From positions 1 to 64,000 of the forward strand of contig CADCIU010000016.1 of assembly GCA_902801585.1 (NCBI GenBank): a stretch of DNA of 64,000 bases. The letters run 5' to 3'. How positions within the stretch are numbered: the first letter of the stretch is position 1; each line of letters begins with the position of its first letter. This document shows, piece by piece, positions 8,473-15,518 of the stretch. The stretch is from an uncultured Lachnospiraceae bacterium. Its GTDB lineage: Bacteria > Bacillota_A > Clostridia > Lachnospirales > Lachnospiraceae. The position numbers and the translations under genes were made by a program. Below the pieces are notes generated by a model that ran no database searches, was not told the origin of the DNA, and saw only the letters and a list, made by a program, of their open reading frames with translations.

Positions 8473-8497
8473 ATGCCCGGCTTTATTAGCCGGGCAT
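8473..8497 (-). terminator. Hairpin after glgD, probable terminator
   Basis: Perfect ten-base arms ATGCCCGGCT and AGCCGGGCAT with a five-base loop lie between glgD and the aldolase gene. The following minus-strand sequence is A/T-rich but lacks a clean T run, so termination may be partial. Confidence 0.6.
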
Positions 8498-8523
8498 GCC
8501 GGACAAACAGATTCAGACCTGCT

Positions 8524-9633
8524 TCAAAGCTTATCCATGTACTTGATGTATCCGGGATCTTCTGCAGAAGCAACGATCTTGTTCTCGTGATCGATCGTGA
8601 CATATTTGTCTACGATCTGATTCTCAAGATAAACGTTATCGCCGATGGTTGCGTAAGCGCTGACATAGCAGCCCTTGATCACAGCGCCCTTGCCGACGAC
8701 GACGCCGCGGCTGATGACGGAATCCTCGATCGTACCGCGGATCTCACAGCCGTTGGAAATAAGGGAATTCTTGACCTCTGCCTCGTCATAATACTGGCTG
8801 GGGCAGGAATCATTGGTTCTTGTGTAGATCGGCCAGTCGGGAGTGAAGAGCTCAGCTGCCTTTTCAGGATTCAGAAGCTGCTTGTTGGCATCATAGTAGC
8901 TCTTAAGGCTGGTGATCGGTCCGAAATAACCAAAGTGCTCAACGGCGCGTACATTCAGATCGCCGATCTTGGCATTGATGATGTCGGACAGATTATACAT
9001 GGAGGAAATCGCTCTTGCATCGCCGATCAGCTTGATCAGGAGAGATTTCTTCATGACGAAGGACTCCATGGAGATCGCACGCACATCAGCATCGCCCAGG
9101 TTTCGATAGATCGCATTGACCTTGCCGTCGACGATGTCGAATGTATGGCAGGTCTCATATCCCTGTCTCGCATGGTGAACTGTGTGATACAGCGCTGTGA
9201 TATCAGCGTCGGAAGCAGCATGGCCCTGCAGAAGGGCGTTATAATCCTGTTTAAAGACCATGCAGCTGGGAGCGATCACAACGTACTCCTGGGACTGTCT
9301 CTTGATATACTCAAGGTTCTCAAACAGTGCCTGGATGTTCGTGTTGTAGATGGAATTTACTCTCTCCTCAGTGGGCAGAAGGATCTGGAGTCTGCCGCGC
9401 TTGGAGTTGATGTTGTAGTGACGGCCTGTTCCGATGTGTGCGACCATGGAACGGGGCTTGCTGGCGATATAAACCTGCTGGTTAATGATACCGCTGTTGC
9501 TCAGGTTCGAAATAGGGAAGTCGATGACACGATATCTTCCCAGGAAAGAGAAGCCGCCGATAGGACGGTAATTCTGAAGACCGTCTACCTTGTGCTCCAC
9601 GGATGAAGTGATAATACCAAAAGCTTTAGCCAT
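8524..9633 (-). CDS. glgD: Glucose-1-phosphate adenylyltransferase subunit GlgD
   Basis: A 369-residue nucleotidyltransferase followed by a left-handed beta-helix C-terminus (from about residue 285, with hexapeptide-like GCEIRGTIEDSVISRGVVVG). In place of the GGRGSRL nucleotide loop of GlgC it has ITSSVEHK near the N-terminus, the usual mark of the regulatory or inactive GlgD partner of Firmicutes ADP-glucose pyrophosphorylase. The start ATG has AAGGGGG upstream. It lies 14 bases after glgC, so the two are co-transcribed and translationally close, consistent with a mixed GlgC/GlgD enzyme making ADP-glucose for glycogen. Confidence 0.95.
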   Translation of the reverse strand: MAKAFGIITSSVEHKVDGLQNYRPIGGFSFLGRYRVIDFPISNLSNSGIINQQVYIASKPRSMVAHIGTGRHYNINSKRGRLQILLPTEERVNSIYNTNIQALFENLEYIKRQSQEYVVIAPSCMVFKQDYNALLQGHAASDADITALYHTVHHARQGYETCHTFDIVDGKVNAIYRNLGDADVRAISMESFVMKKSLLIKLIGDARAISSMYNLSDIINAKIGDLNVRAVEHFGYFGPITSLKSYYDANKQLLNPEKAAELFTPDWPIYTRTNDSCPSQYYDEAEVKNSLISNGCEIRGTIEDSVISRGVVVGKGAVIKGCYVSAYATIGDNVYLENQIVDKYVTIDHENKIVASAEDPGYIKYMDKL

Positions 9634-9647
9634 TCTTGTGCACCCCC

Positions 9648-10775
9648 TTAAATATCGCTGGCCTGCAGCGTGATGTTCTTGCTGTCTGCGCTGCCAACCA
9701 CTGCGCCTGCACCGATCTTGACATCGTCAGCAACCAGTGCGCGGGTAACCACTGCGCCATCGCCGACAGATACGCCGGGCATCAGAACAGAATCGATAAC
9801 CTGAGCACCCTTGCCTACGGTAGCACCGGTGAAGATTACAGAATTCTTAACAGTTCCGTTTACGCTCGTACCCTGCGTAATGTAAGCACGATCGATCGAA
9901 GCATCGGGTCCGATATAAGCAGGAAGAGCCACTGCATCCTCGGTATAGATCTTCCAAGTGGGATCATCGAGGTTGAGGTCGCAGTTTTCATCGAGAAGAT
10001 CCATGTTGGCTTCCCAAAGAGAATCGATGGTTCCGACATCTTTCCAGTAACCCTCGAACTTGAAGGCAACGAGCTTCTCGCCGTTGTTCATCAGAGTAGG
10101 AATGATGGTCTTTCCGAAATCGTGTGCGGAATCAGGATCGACCATATCCTTGACAAGGATCTCACGCAGCTTCTTCCAATCGAAGATATAGATACCCATG
10201 GAAGCAAGTGTGCTGCGGGGATGAGCAGGTTTCTCTTCGAAGTCGATGATCTTGTTCTGCTCATCGGTGATCATGATACCGAAACGGGACGCCTCTTCCA
10301 TAGAAACGGGCATAACCGCGATGGTTGCTGCCGCGCCCTGCTCTTTGTGGTAATCCAGCATCTTGTCATAATTCATCTTATAGATGTGGTCGCCGGAAAG
10401 AACCAGGAGATATTCCGGATCATAAGTGTCGATAAAATCAATGTTCTGAGAAATAGCATCTGCTGTTCCACGGTAAACATCAAGGCCTGCATCAGCCTTC
10501 TCACGGGGGGTAAGAACGAAGACACCGCTATCCTTGGTGTCAAGTCCCCACAGACCGCCCTTTGCCACATAGCTGTTGAGCAGAACGGACTCATACTGTG
10601 TCAAAACACCGACTACGTCAACACCGCTGTTCGCACAGTTGCTGAGCGGGAAATCGACGATGCGGTACTTGCCACCGTAAGCGACAGCCGGCTTTGCCAC
10701 ATGGTTGGTAAGGTCGAGCAGGCGGCTTCCCCGGCCACCGGCCAGGATCATAGCTAACATTTCAATTTGCTTCAT
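9648..10775 (-). CDS. glgC: Glucose-1-phosphate adenylyltransferase catalytic subunit GlgC
   Basis: A 375-residue ADP-glucose pyrophosphorylase, which makes ADP-glucose from ATP and glucose-1-phosphate, the committed step of glycogen synthesis. The N-terminus reads [17 protein letters not shown] (nucleotide loop) and [20 protein letters not shown] (substrate region). [13 protein letters not shown] holds the metal-binding Asp, IDFEEKP is the sugar-phosphate region, and the C-terminus shows beta-helix hexapeptides ([19 protein letters not shown]). The start ATG follows GGGAGG with six bases of spacing. It is the first gene of the glgC-glgD unit, with a promoter and an inverted repeat in its leader. 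Confidence 0.96.
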   Translation of the reverse strand: MKQIEMLAMILAGGRGSRLLDLTNHVAKPAVAYGGKYRIVDFPLSNCANSGVDVVGVLTQYESVLLNSYVAKGGLWGLDTKDSGVFVLTPREKADAGLDVYRGTADAISQNIDFIDTYDPEYLLVLSGDHIYKMNYDKMLDYHKEQGAAATIAVMPVSMEEASRFGIMITDEQNKIIDFEEKPAHPRSTLASMGIYIFDWKKLREILVKDMVDPDSAHDFGKTIIPTLMNNGEKLVAFKFEGYWKDVGTIDSLWEANMDLLDENCDLNLDDPTWKIYTEDAVALPAYIGPDASIDRAYITQGTSVNGTVKNSVIFTGATVGKGAQVIDSVLMPGVSVGDGAVVTRALVADDVKIGAGAVVGSADSKNITLQASDI

Positions 10776-10816
10776 AGAGAACCTCCCTTATCTGTAGTTT
10801 TCATTGCTTATTTCGA

Positions 10817-10842
10817 GACAATGTGCGTGCGTAAACATTGTC
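10817..10842 (-). promoter_or_regulatory. Inverted repeat in the glgC leader
   Basis: Perfect eight-base arms GACAATGT and ACATTGTC flank a ten-base spacer, just downstream of the expected start point of the glgC promoter and about 40 bases before the start codon. It could be a repressor operator or an RNA hairpin. Confidence 0.5.
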
Positions 10843-10858
10843 ACAAAAATCTAATTCT

Positions 10859-10887
10859 ATTGTATGTCATCTTGGGCTGTCCGTAAA
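10859..10887 (-). promoter_or_regulatory. Putative SigA-type promoter of glgC-glgD
   Basis: On the minus strand TTTACG (10882-10887) and TACAAT (10859-10864) are separated by 17 bases. The -10 box matches the consensus in five of six positions and the -35 in four. Transcription would start about 75 bases before glgC. Confidence 0.5.
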
Positions 10888-10980
10888 TGATTGGTTGCGT
10901 TTTTTTCGGAAAATTTTTATAAAGCTGAGGAAAAACATATGAGAAAGTTGTTGAAAATGACGAAACAATTCAAACAACGG

Positions 10981-11013
10981 CCTTTTCAGCGAAAAAGGGC
11001 GCCGCTGAAAAGG
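10981..11013 (-). terminator. Hairpin at the 3' end of the tetR-like gene
   Basis: Perfect 11-base arms CCTTTTCAGCG and CGCTGAAAAGG lie across the last codons and stop of the regulator gene. The following minus-strand sequence is T/G-rich. It probably acts as a weak terminator. Confidence 0.5.
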
Positions 11014-11528
11014 GCGCAGAGAATCTGTTCGAGATGTTCGCGCGAAGTGACGTTTTCCTGAAGAATGTAATTGCGCGCAATGCCGGTCAGTCCTCCGGCG
11101 ATGAAATCCGCGGCGTAGACGCGGTCCCCCGCAGTGCAGCCCGGGAGATAGCAGTCGCAGGAGAGAAAAGAGCGGTAGAGACTGTCCTGCATCAGATAGA
11201 GGATGTCGTTGCGGACCAGTATTTCGATCATGTCCTGACGCTGTGTGATGTAGAAGCTGTAAGCACGGCAGATATCCTCCAGGGACATGGAGGAGCTGCA
11301 GCAATCATGGTCTTCGGGACGGAAGCAGTATTTTCGCTCGAGTTCGCAGGCGATCACGTCTTCCTTGGAATCAAAGAGGGAGTAGAAAGTCTGTCTGGAG
11401 ACGCCGGCTTTCTTGCAGATCTCGCTCACGCTGATCTTCGAGTAGGGCTTTTCTTTCATGAGTAAAAGGAGCGCGTCTATTATGGAAGATTGAGAGGTCA
11501 GAGCGGTCTTGTTGCATCCTTCGTACAT
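10986..11528 (-). CDS. TetR/AcrR-family transcriptional regulator
   Basis: A 180-residue repressor-like protein. Residues about 12-55 form the TetR DNA-binding domain: SIIDALLLLMKEKPYSKISVSEICKKAGVSRQTFYSLFDSKEDV, with the helix-turn-helix at ISVSEICKKAGVSRQTFYSLF. The C-terminal domain is helical and Cys-containing (SCDCYLPGC), and ends with a TetR_C-like segment. ATG 11528 has AAAGGAG five bases upstream. It is divergent from lon; two tandem 13-bp repeats just upstream of its start are a candidate autoregulatory site. The ligand and regulon are unknown; the CIRCE site on the lon side indicates that lon itself is under HrcA rather than this protein. Confidence 0.85.
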   Translation of the reverse strand: MYEGCNKTALTSQSSIIDALLLLMKEKPYSKISVSEICKKAGVSRQTFYSLFDSKEDVIACELERKYCFRPEDHDCCSSSMSLEDICRAYSFYITQRQDMIEILVRNDILYLMQDSLYRSFLSCDCYLPGCTAGDRVYAADFIAGGLTGIARNYILQENVTSREHLEQILCALFSGALFR

Positions 11529-11541
11529 GGGAACTCCTTTG

Positions 11542-11567
11542 AATAAAGCTTATAAATAAAGCTTATA
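11542..11567. promoter_or_regulatory. Two tandem 13-bp repeats upstream of tetR-like gene (candidate operator)
   Basis: The unit AATAAAGCTTATA occurs twice with no gap, and each contains the AAGCTT palindrome. The centres are 13 bp apart and start about 14 bases before the regulator's start codon, where an autorepressor could bind. Confidence 0.5.
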
Positions 11568-11660
11568 TATAGAAATAAATACTAAAACAGTGAATATAAA
11601 AAAACTGTGAACAAACTTGACAACTGTAAAGGCTGATGTTAGTATCTATCATATCAAATC

Positions 11661-11709
11661 CTTGACAGGTGTCAAGGAGACGGCTTCCCGGTGAAGCCAT
11701 ATTTTTTAC
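11661..11709. repeat. Palindromic element upstream of lon, probable degenerate REP-like copy
   Basis: CTTGACA and TGTCAAG form a perfect inverted repeat at 11661-11676, followed by a GGCTTC/GAAGCC hairpin and a T run. The stretch GGTGTCAAGGAGACGGCTTC resembles the start of the palindromic element downstream of lon (GGTGTCAGGGGGACGGTTCT), so it may be an old copy of the same family. Confidence 0.45.
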
Positions 11710-11712
11710 TAT
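11685..11712 (+). promoter_or_regulatory. Putative lon promoter
   Basis: TACTAT (11707-11712) is a good -10 box directly before the CIRCE element; the best -35 at correct spacing is the weak TTCCCG at 11685. The expected transcription start falls in the first CIRCE arm, the usual position for HrcA repression. Confidence 0.45.
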
Positions 11713-11716
11713 CGAC

Positions 11717-11743
11717 TTAGCACTCGACAGTAACGAGTGCTGA
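11717..11743 (+). promoter_or_regulatory. CIRCE element (HrcA operator) of lon
   Basis: The sequence is TTAGCACTC, nine bases, then GAGTGCTGA. The consensus is TTAGCACTC-N9-GAGTGCTAA, so 17 of 18 arm positions match and the spacer is exact. It sits 30 bases before the lon start codon and directly after a -10 box. HrcA with GroE folding feedback represses CIRCE promoters until heat or misfolding stress. Confidence 0.93.
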
Positions 11744-11772
11744 TAATCGACTATGGAGGGCAATACAAGAAA

Positions 11773-14169
11773 ATGGTAGTTATTCCTATATATAATCTGT
11801 TATTGGTACCGGATGCCAATATTTATCTGAAAGCGGATCAGTACAGACATCTGGCCCGCAGATATGCGGAGGTCAATGACCGTGTTGTTCTGCTCTCATG
11901 CAAAAAAGAGCAGCACCGCAAGGATATGACGGAGGACAGCTTTTTCCCGATCGGTGTGACCGGTTTTGTCAATGAAGTCAATCCGGAAGGATATGTGGTC
12001 ATCCGGACCACCGGAAGGGTCAATCTCGATATCGTCGGGATCAATCCCGATCATACGATCGAACTGACGGTATCACGATGCGAAGAGATCGAAGATCTCG
12101 AGGAAGGCGTAGAGCAGGCGCATTTCGAGCGGCTCAAGGCAAATCTGAAGGAGAACTGGGAAGGATTTGAATGGGGCCAGCAGGCGATGGGATATTTGGA
12201 ACAGTTCCATTCGATCAGTGAGATCGCTGTCGCCATGTCCATCTGGTTCAAGATGAGCGCTGCGGAGAAATACGATATTTTGGCACAGGACAGTCACAAG
12301 AAGAGACTGGAAATGCTGGAGAAGGCAGTCTATGAGTTCATGGAAGTCTCCAAAGTGACGACCAAGGCCGCCAGCGCGCAGCAGGAGGATTATCAGAAGA
12401 TCTACAAGGAGTCCGCGATCAAAAAGCAGATGGAGCTCCTTCAGAGGGAACTCGATGAAATGCACCCCGAGAAGGTGTCGGATATCCGCAAATTCGAGCT
12501 CAAGATCGAAGAGTCCGGGATGAACGAAACGGCCAAGACGGAGGCACTCAAGGTGCTGGGCCGGCTCAAGCAGGAGACGAACGGCGGCACGGAGGCGGGC
12601 ATGCTCTATGATTATCTGGATTTTGTCACCGGGCTGAACTGGAAAAAAGAGCAGATGCAGGAGATCGATCTCGAGGAGGCGGAGAAGGTGCTTGAGGAGG
12701 ACCACTTCGGACTCAAAAAGGTCAAGCAGCGTATTATTCAGCAGATCGCGGTCATGAATCTCAAAAAAGAGCAGGCGGGTTCGATCCTCTTGTTTGTCGG
12801 CGCACCGGGCACCGGCAAGACAAGTATCGGACAGAGCATTGCGAAAGCGCTGCACAGGAAATATGTGCGCGTCAGCCTCGGCGGCGTGCGGGATGAGGCG
12901 GATATCCGCGGCCACCGCAGGACTTATATCGGAGCGATGCCCGGCAGGATCATGGACGGGATCAAGAAGAGCGGTGTTTCCAATCCGGTCATGGTGCTCG
13001 ACGAAGTGGACAAGCTGGGGGTCTCTTACAACGGAGATCCTGCGAGTGCGCTGCTCGAAGTGCTCGATCCGGAGCAGAACAACACGTTTACGGACCACTA
13101 TATGAATGTGCCGTACGATCTTTCCGACATCATGTTCATCTGCACGGCGAACTCTGTCGACACGATCCCGGAGCCGCTTCTCAACCGTATGGAGGTGATC
13201 CGGTTCAACGGCTACACGGCTTCCGACAAATTCCAGATCGCGAGAAGGCACCTTCTGCCCAAATCCATGAAGGCCATGGGGATCACAGAGGAGCAGCTGG
13301 TGATCTCGGATGACATCATCAGGGTGATCATCGACAATTATACAATGGAGTCCGGTGTGCGAGGGCTGCGCAAGCGGCTGGATACGCTCTGCCGGTCAGC
13401 GGCGGTGGAGGTGTCGAAGAAGCTGGGAGCGGCGGCAGTTTCTGCGGCGAAAGCATCTGCAGCCTCTGCAGCGAAGGCGGCGGCAGAAGCGGGAGCCGGG
13501 GAGGCTTCCGGGCAGATTCCCGCGCAGGCTCCGGCGCAGCTTCAGGGACCTGAGCCGATCGTGGTGAAAGAGGAAAATCTCCGAGAGATGCTCGACGCCA
13601 AACCGATCCGCCACGACCATGTCCTGGCGGAGAAGAAGCCCGGCATTGTGACGGGACTCGCATGGACAGCTGCAGGCGGAGAGATCCTGTTCATCGAGAC
13701 ACTTTTCACCAAGGGAAGCGGCAAGTTCACGGTCACCGGACAACTGGGCGATGTCATGAAGGAATCTGTGCAGATCGCGGTGAGTCTTGTGAAGTCGATG
13801 TTCCCGGATCAGGCCTCCCTCTTCGAGGAAAATGACCTGCACATTCACGTGCCGGAGGGCGCCGTACCCAAAGACGGGCCGTCTGCAGGAATTACCATGA
13901 CGACGGCGCTTGCATCTCTTGTATCAGGCAAGATGGTGGCGCCTACGATGGCGATGACCGGTGAAGTCTCCCTGCGCGGTGTGGTGACGCCGATCGGCGG
14001 ACTGCCGGAGAAGCTCATGGCGGCGTCGAGAGCCGGTATTCAGACAGTCTTTATTCCGAAGGAAAATGAGGATGACCTGGATGAAGTGCCGGAGGAAGTG
14101 AAGGAGAAATTGACGATCGTGCCGGTCGGCGACGTCAAGGAAGTGCTGGAAAAGACCGGAATTCTGTAA
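11773..14169 (+). CDS. lon: ATP-dependent Lon protease
   Basis: Encodes 798 residues from ATG 11773, which follows GGAGGG; an upstream in-frame TTG at 11737 lies inside the CIRCE operator and is rejected. The order is: N-terminal LON substrate domain (1-190), coiled region, AAA+ domain with Walker A GAPGTGKT (343-350) and Walker B VMVLDE (406-411), and the protease domain. That domain has the catalytic Ser704 in PKDGPSAG and Lys747, spaced 43 residues as in other Lons. Lon degrades misfolded and regulatory proteins in the cytosol. An unusual Ala/Pro-rich stretch (about 552-593) interrupts the link between AAA+ and protease domains. Regulation by HrcA through CIRCE is strongly indicated. Confidence 0.97.
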   Translation: MVVIPIYNLLLVPDANIYLKADQYRHLARRYAEVNDRVVLLSCKKEQHRKDMTEDSFFPIGVTGFVNEVNPEGYVVIRTTGRVNLDIVGINPDHTIELTVSRCEEIEDLEEGVEQAHFERLKANLKENWEGFEWGQQAMGYLEQFHSISEIAVAMSIWFKMSAAEKYDILAQDSHKKRLEMLEKAVYEFMEVSKVTTKAASAQQEDYQKIYKESAIKKQMELLQRELDEMHPEKVSDIRKFELKIEESGMNETAKTEALKVLGRLKQETNGGTEAGMLYDYLDFVTGLNWKKEQMQEIDLEEAEKVLEEDHFGLKKVKQRIIQQIAVMNLKKEQAGSILLFVGAPGTGKTSIGQSIAKALHRKYVRVSLGGVRDEADIRGHRRTYIGAMPGRIMDGIKKSGVSNPVMVLDEVDKLGVSYNGDPASALLEVLDPEQNNTFTDHYMNVPYDLSDIMFICTANSVDTIPEPLLNRMEVIRFNGYTASDKFQIARRHLLPKSMKAMGITEEQLVISDDIIRVIIDNYTMESGVRGLRKRLDTLCRSAAVEVSKKLGAAAVSAAKASAASAAKAAAEAGAGEASGQIPAQAPAQLQGPEPIVVKEENLREMLDAKPIRHDHVLAEKKPGIVTGLAWTAAGGEILFIETLFTKGSGKFTVTGQLGDVMKESVQIAVSLVKSMFPDQASLFEENDLHIHVPEGAVPKDGPSAGITMTTALASLVSGKMVAPTMAMTGEVSLRGVVTPIGGLPEKLMAASRAGIQTVFIPKENEDDLDEVPEEVKEKLTIVPVGDVKEVLEKTGIL

Positions 14170-14397
14170 GGTGTCAGGGGGACGGTTCTTTTGACACTTT
14201 TCGGGAGTTGTCACAGGGACGGTTCTTCTGACACCCCGAGCATAGAAAAAAGCCGGATCTATACCCGGCGGAGGGCATTATTAAAACGTAAGCCTCCGCC
14301 GGGTATAGGTCCGGCTTTTCTATGCATGTTATGTCAATGGAACCGTCCCTGTGACAACTCCTGCAAAAAGTGTCAAAAGAACCGTCCCCCTGACACC
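14170..14397. repeat. 228-bp nested palindromic repeat (REP/MITE-like) between lon and argC
   Basis: The outer arms start GGTGTCAGGGGGACGGTTCT and end in its reverse complement. A second pair, TTGTCACAGGGACGGTTC and its complement, lies inside, and the core (14240-14325) is a hairpin of about 34 bp with only one or two mismatches around a loop of about 16 bases. Nearly the whole element can fold back. Both ends abut the convergent stop codons of lon and argC, so it may also end transcription. The GGGACGGTTC motif resembles dispersed repeats I recall from many bacteria; no transposase is encoded. Confidence 0.9.
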
Positions 14398-14404
14398 CCG
14401 GCGT

Positions 14405-15340
14405 TTACAGTCCCGTCGCCTCATCAATGCCCAGCATGATATTCATGTTCTGGACAGCAGCGCCGGAAGCGCCTTTGCCGAGGTTGTCGAAGAGCGCCGT
14501 CACGCTGGTCTGGTCCTCGTAGCCGCAGACGATGATCCGCAGATGGTTGGTGCCGGCCAGCTCGTTGGCGTATATGTTGGACGGTGCAGCCGCGAAGGGC
14601 GCCACTTTGACAAAATAAGAGCCCTGATAGTGCTCTGCAAGTCTGTCGCGGATCTCTTCCGCGGAGGGCGCGCCGGGCAGCAGCTTATTGTGCAGCATGA
14701 TGGTCGTCGCCATGCCCTTGTAGTAGTCGTCAACGACGGGCAGGAAGACCGGCGGCGCCTCGAGGCCGCAGACTTTGGCCATCTCGGGGATATGCTTGTG
14801 CTTCAGGGTCAGCCCGTAGATGCAGGGCGAATAGAGCGCCTGCGCTTTGTCGGGCGACTCATAATTCGCGATCATCTTCTTGCCGCCGCCGGAATACCCG
14901 GTGAGTGAGAAGCAGGTGAGCGGATAGGATGCCGGGACAATGCCCATACGGATCAGCGGTGCCGCACAGGAAATGAATCCGGTCGCATGGCAGCCGGGAT
15001 TGGCGACCCTGTGACTCGACGCGATGGCCGCGCGCTGCTCAGCGCTCAGCTCCGGAAAGCCGTAGGTCCAGCCGTCCGCAGTGCGGTGCGCCGTGGAGGC
15101 GTCGATGACGCGCACATTCGGGTTGTCGATCAGCGAAACAGCTTCCCGCGCACCGTCATCAGGCAGGCACAGGAATACGATGTCCGCCGCGTTGAGGAAT
15201 TTGCGCCGCTCATCCGGATCATGGCGCTTGTCCTCGTCGATCCGCATCAGTTCCAGGTCCTCCCTCGCTCCGATCCTGTCAAAAATCTGAAGGCCGGTCG
15301 TTCCTGCCTGTCCGTCTATGTAAACTTTGGTTCTGCTCAT
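14405..15340 (-). CDS. argC: N-acetyl-gamma-glutamyl-phosphate reductase, type 2
   Basis: Encodes 311 residues from ATG 15340 (MSRTKVYIDGQAGTTGL), with GAGGA upstream; the frame stays open 5' but that part is not protein-like. The N-terminus is a Rossmann nucleotide-binding loop, and VANPGCHATGF contains the catalytic Cys117. ArgC reduces N-acetylglutamyl phosphate to the semialdehyde with NADPH, the third step of arginine or ornithine synthesis. The short length and GQAGTTGLQI start fit the type 2 subfamily (about 310 residues) rather than the longer common form. No other arg gene is next to it, so it is not in a classical arginine operon. Confidence 0.93.
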   Translation of the reverse strand: MSRTKVYIDGQAGTTGLQIFDRIGAREDLELMRIDEDKRHDPDERRKFLNAADIVFLCLPDDGAREAVSLIDNPNVRVIDASTAHRTADGWTYGFPELSAEQRAAIASSHRVANPGCHATGFISCAAPLIRMGIVPASYPLTCFSLTGYSGGGKKMIANYESPDKAQALYSPCIYGLTLKHKHIPEMAKVCGLEAPPVFLPVVDDYYKGMATTIMLHNKLLPGAPSAEEIRDRLAEHYQGSYFVKVAPFAAAPSNIYANELAGTNHLRIIVCGYEDQTSVTALFDNLGKGASGAAVQNMNIMLGIDEATGL

Positions 15341-15518
15341 TTTGTTTTCCTCGTATTTGTTTTTCTTATTTTTGGTTTGGCATTTGCTGATGCCTATCAT
15401 AACACAGTTGTCGGGACTTGGAAGATTTTCTTTTTGATGCACGGTCTGACTGCCGCGGAAGGCAGCTGATCTCACACTTAGATGCAAGGCGCATTGCTGC
15501 CTGAGGCTGCTCGGGGCA

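Noticed and set aside
8473..10757. Two plus-strand frames of 377 and 373 codons
   Set aside because: They are exact antisense shadows of glgD and glgC; composition (Ile/Asp/Val/Cys-rich) is that of the reverse complement of the real genes.
11737..11772. An earlier TTG start for Lon at 11737
   Set aside because: It lies inside the CIRCE operator and before the ribosome site; the ATG at 11773 gives the normal Lon N-terminus (VVIPIYNLLLVPDA).
12073..13251. A 392-codon minus-strand frame inside lon
   Set aside because: Antisense to the AAA+ domain of Lon, which has all catalytic motifs; His/Leu/Arg-rich shadow.
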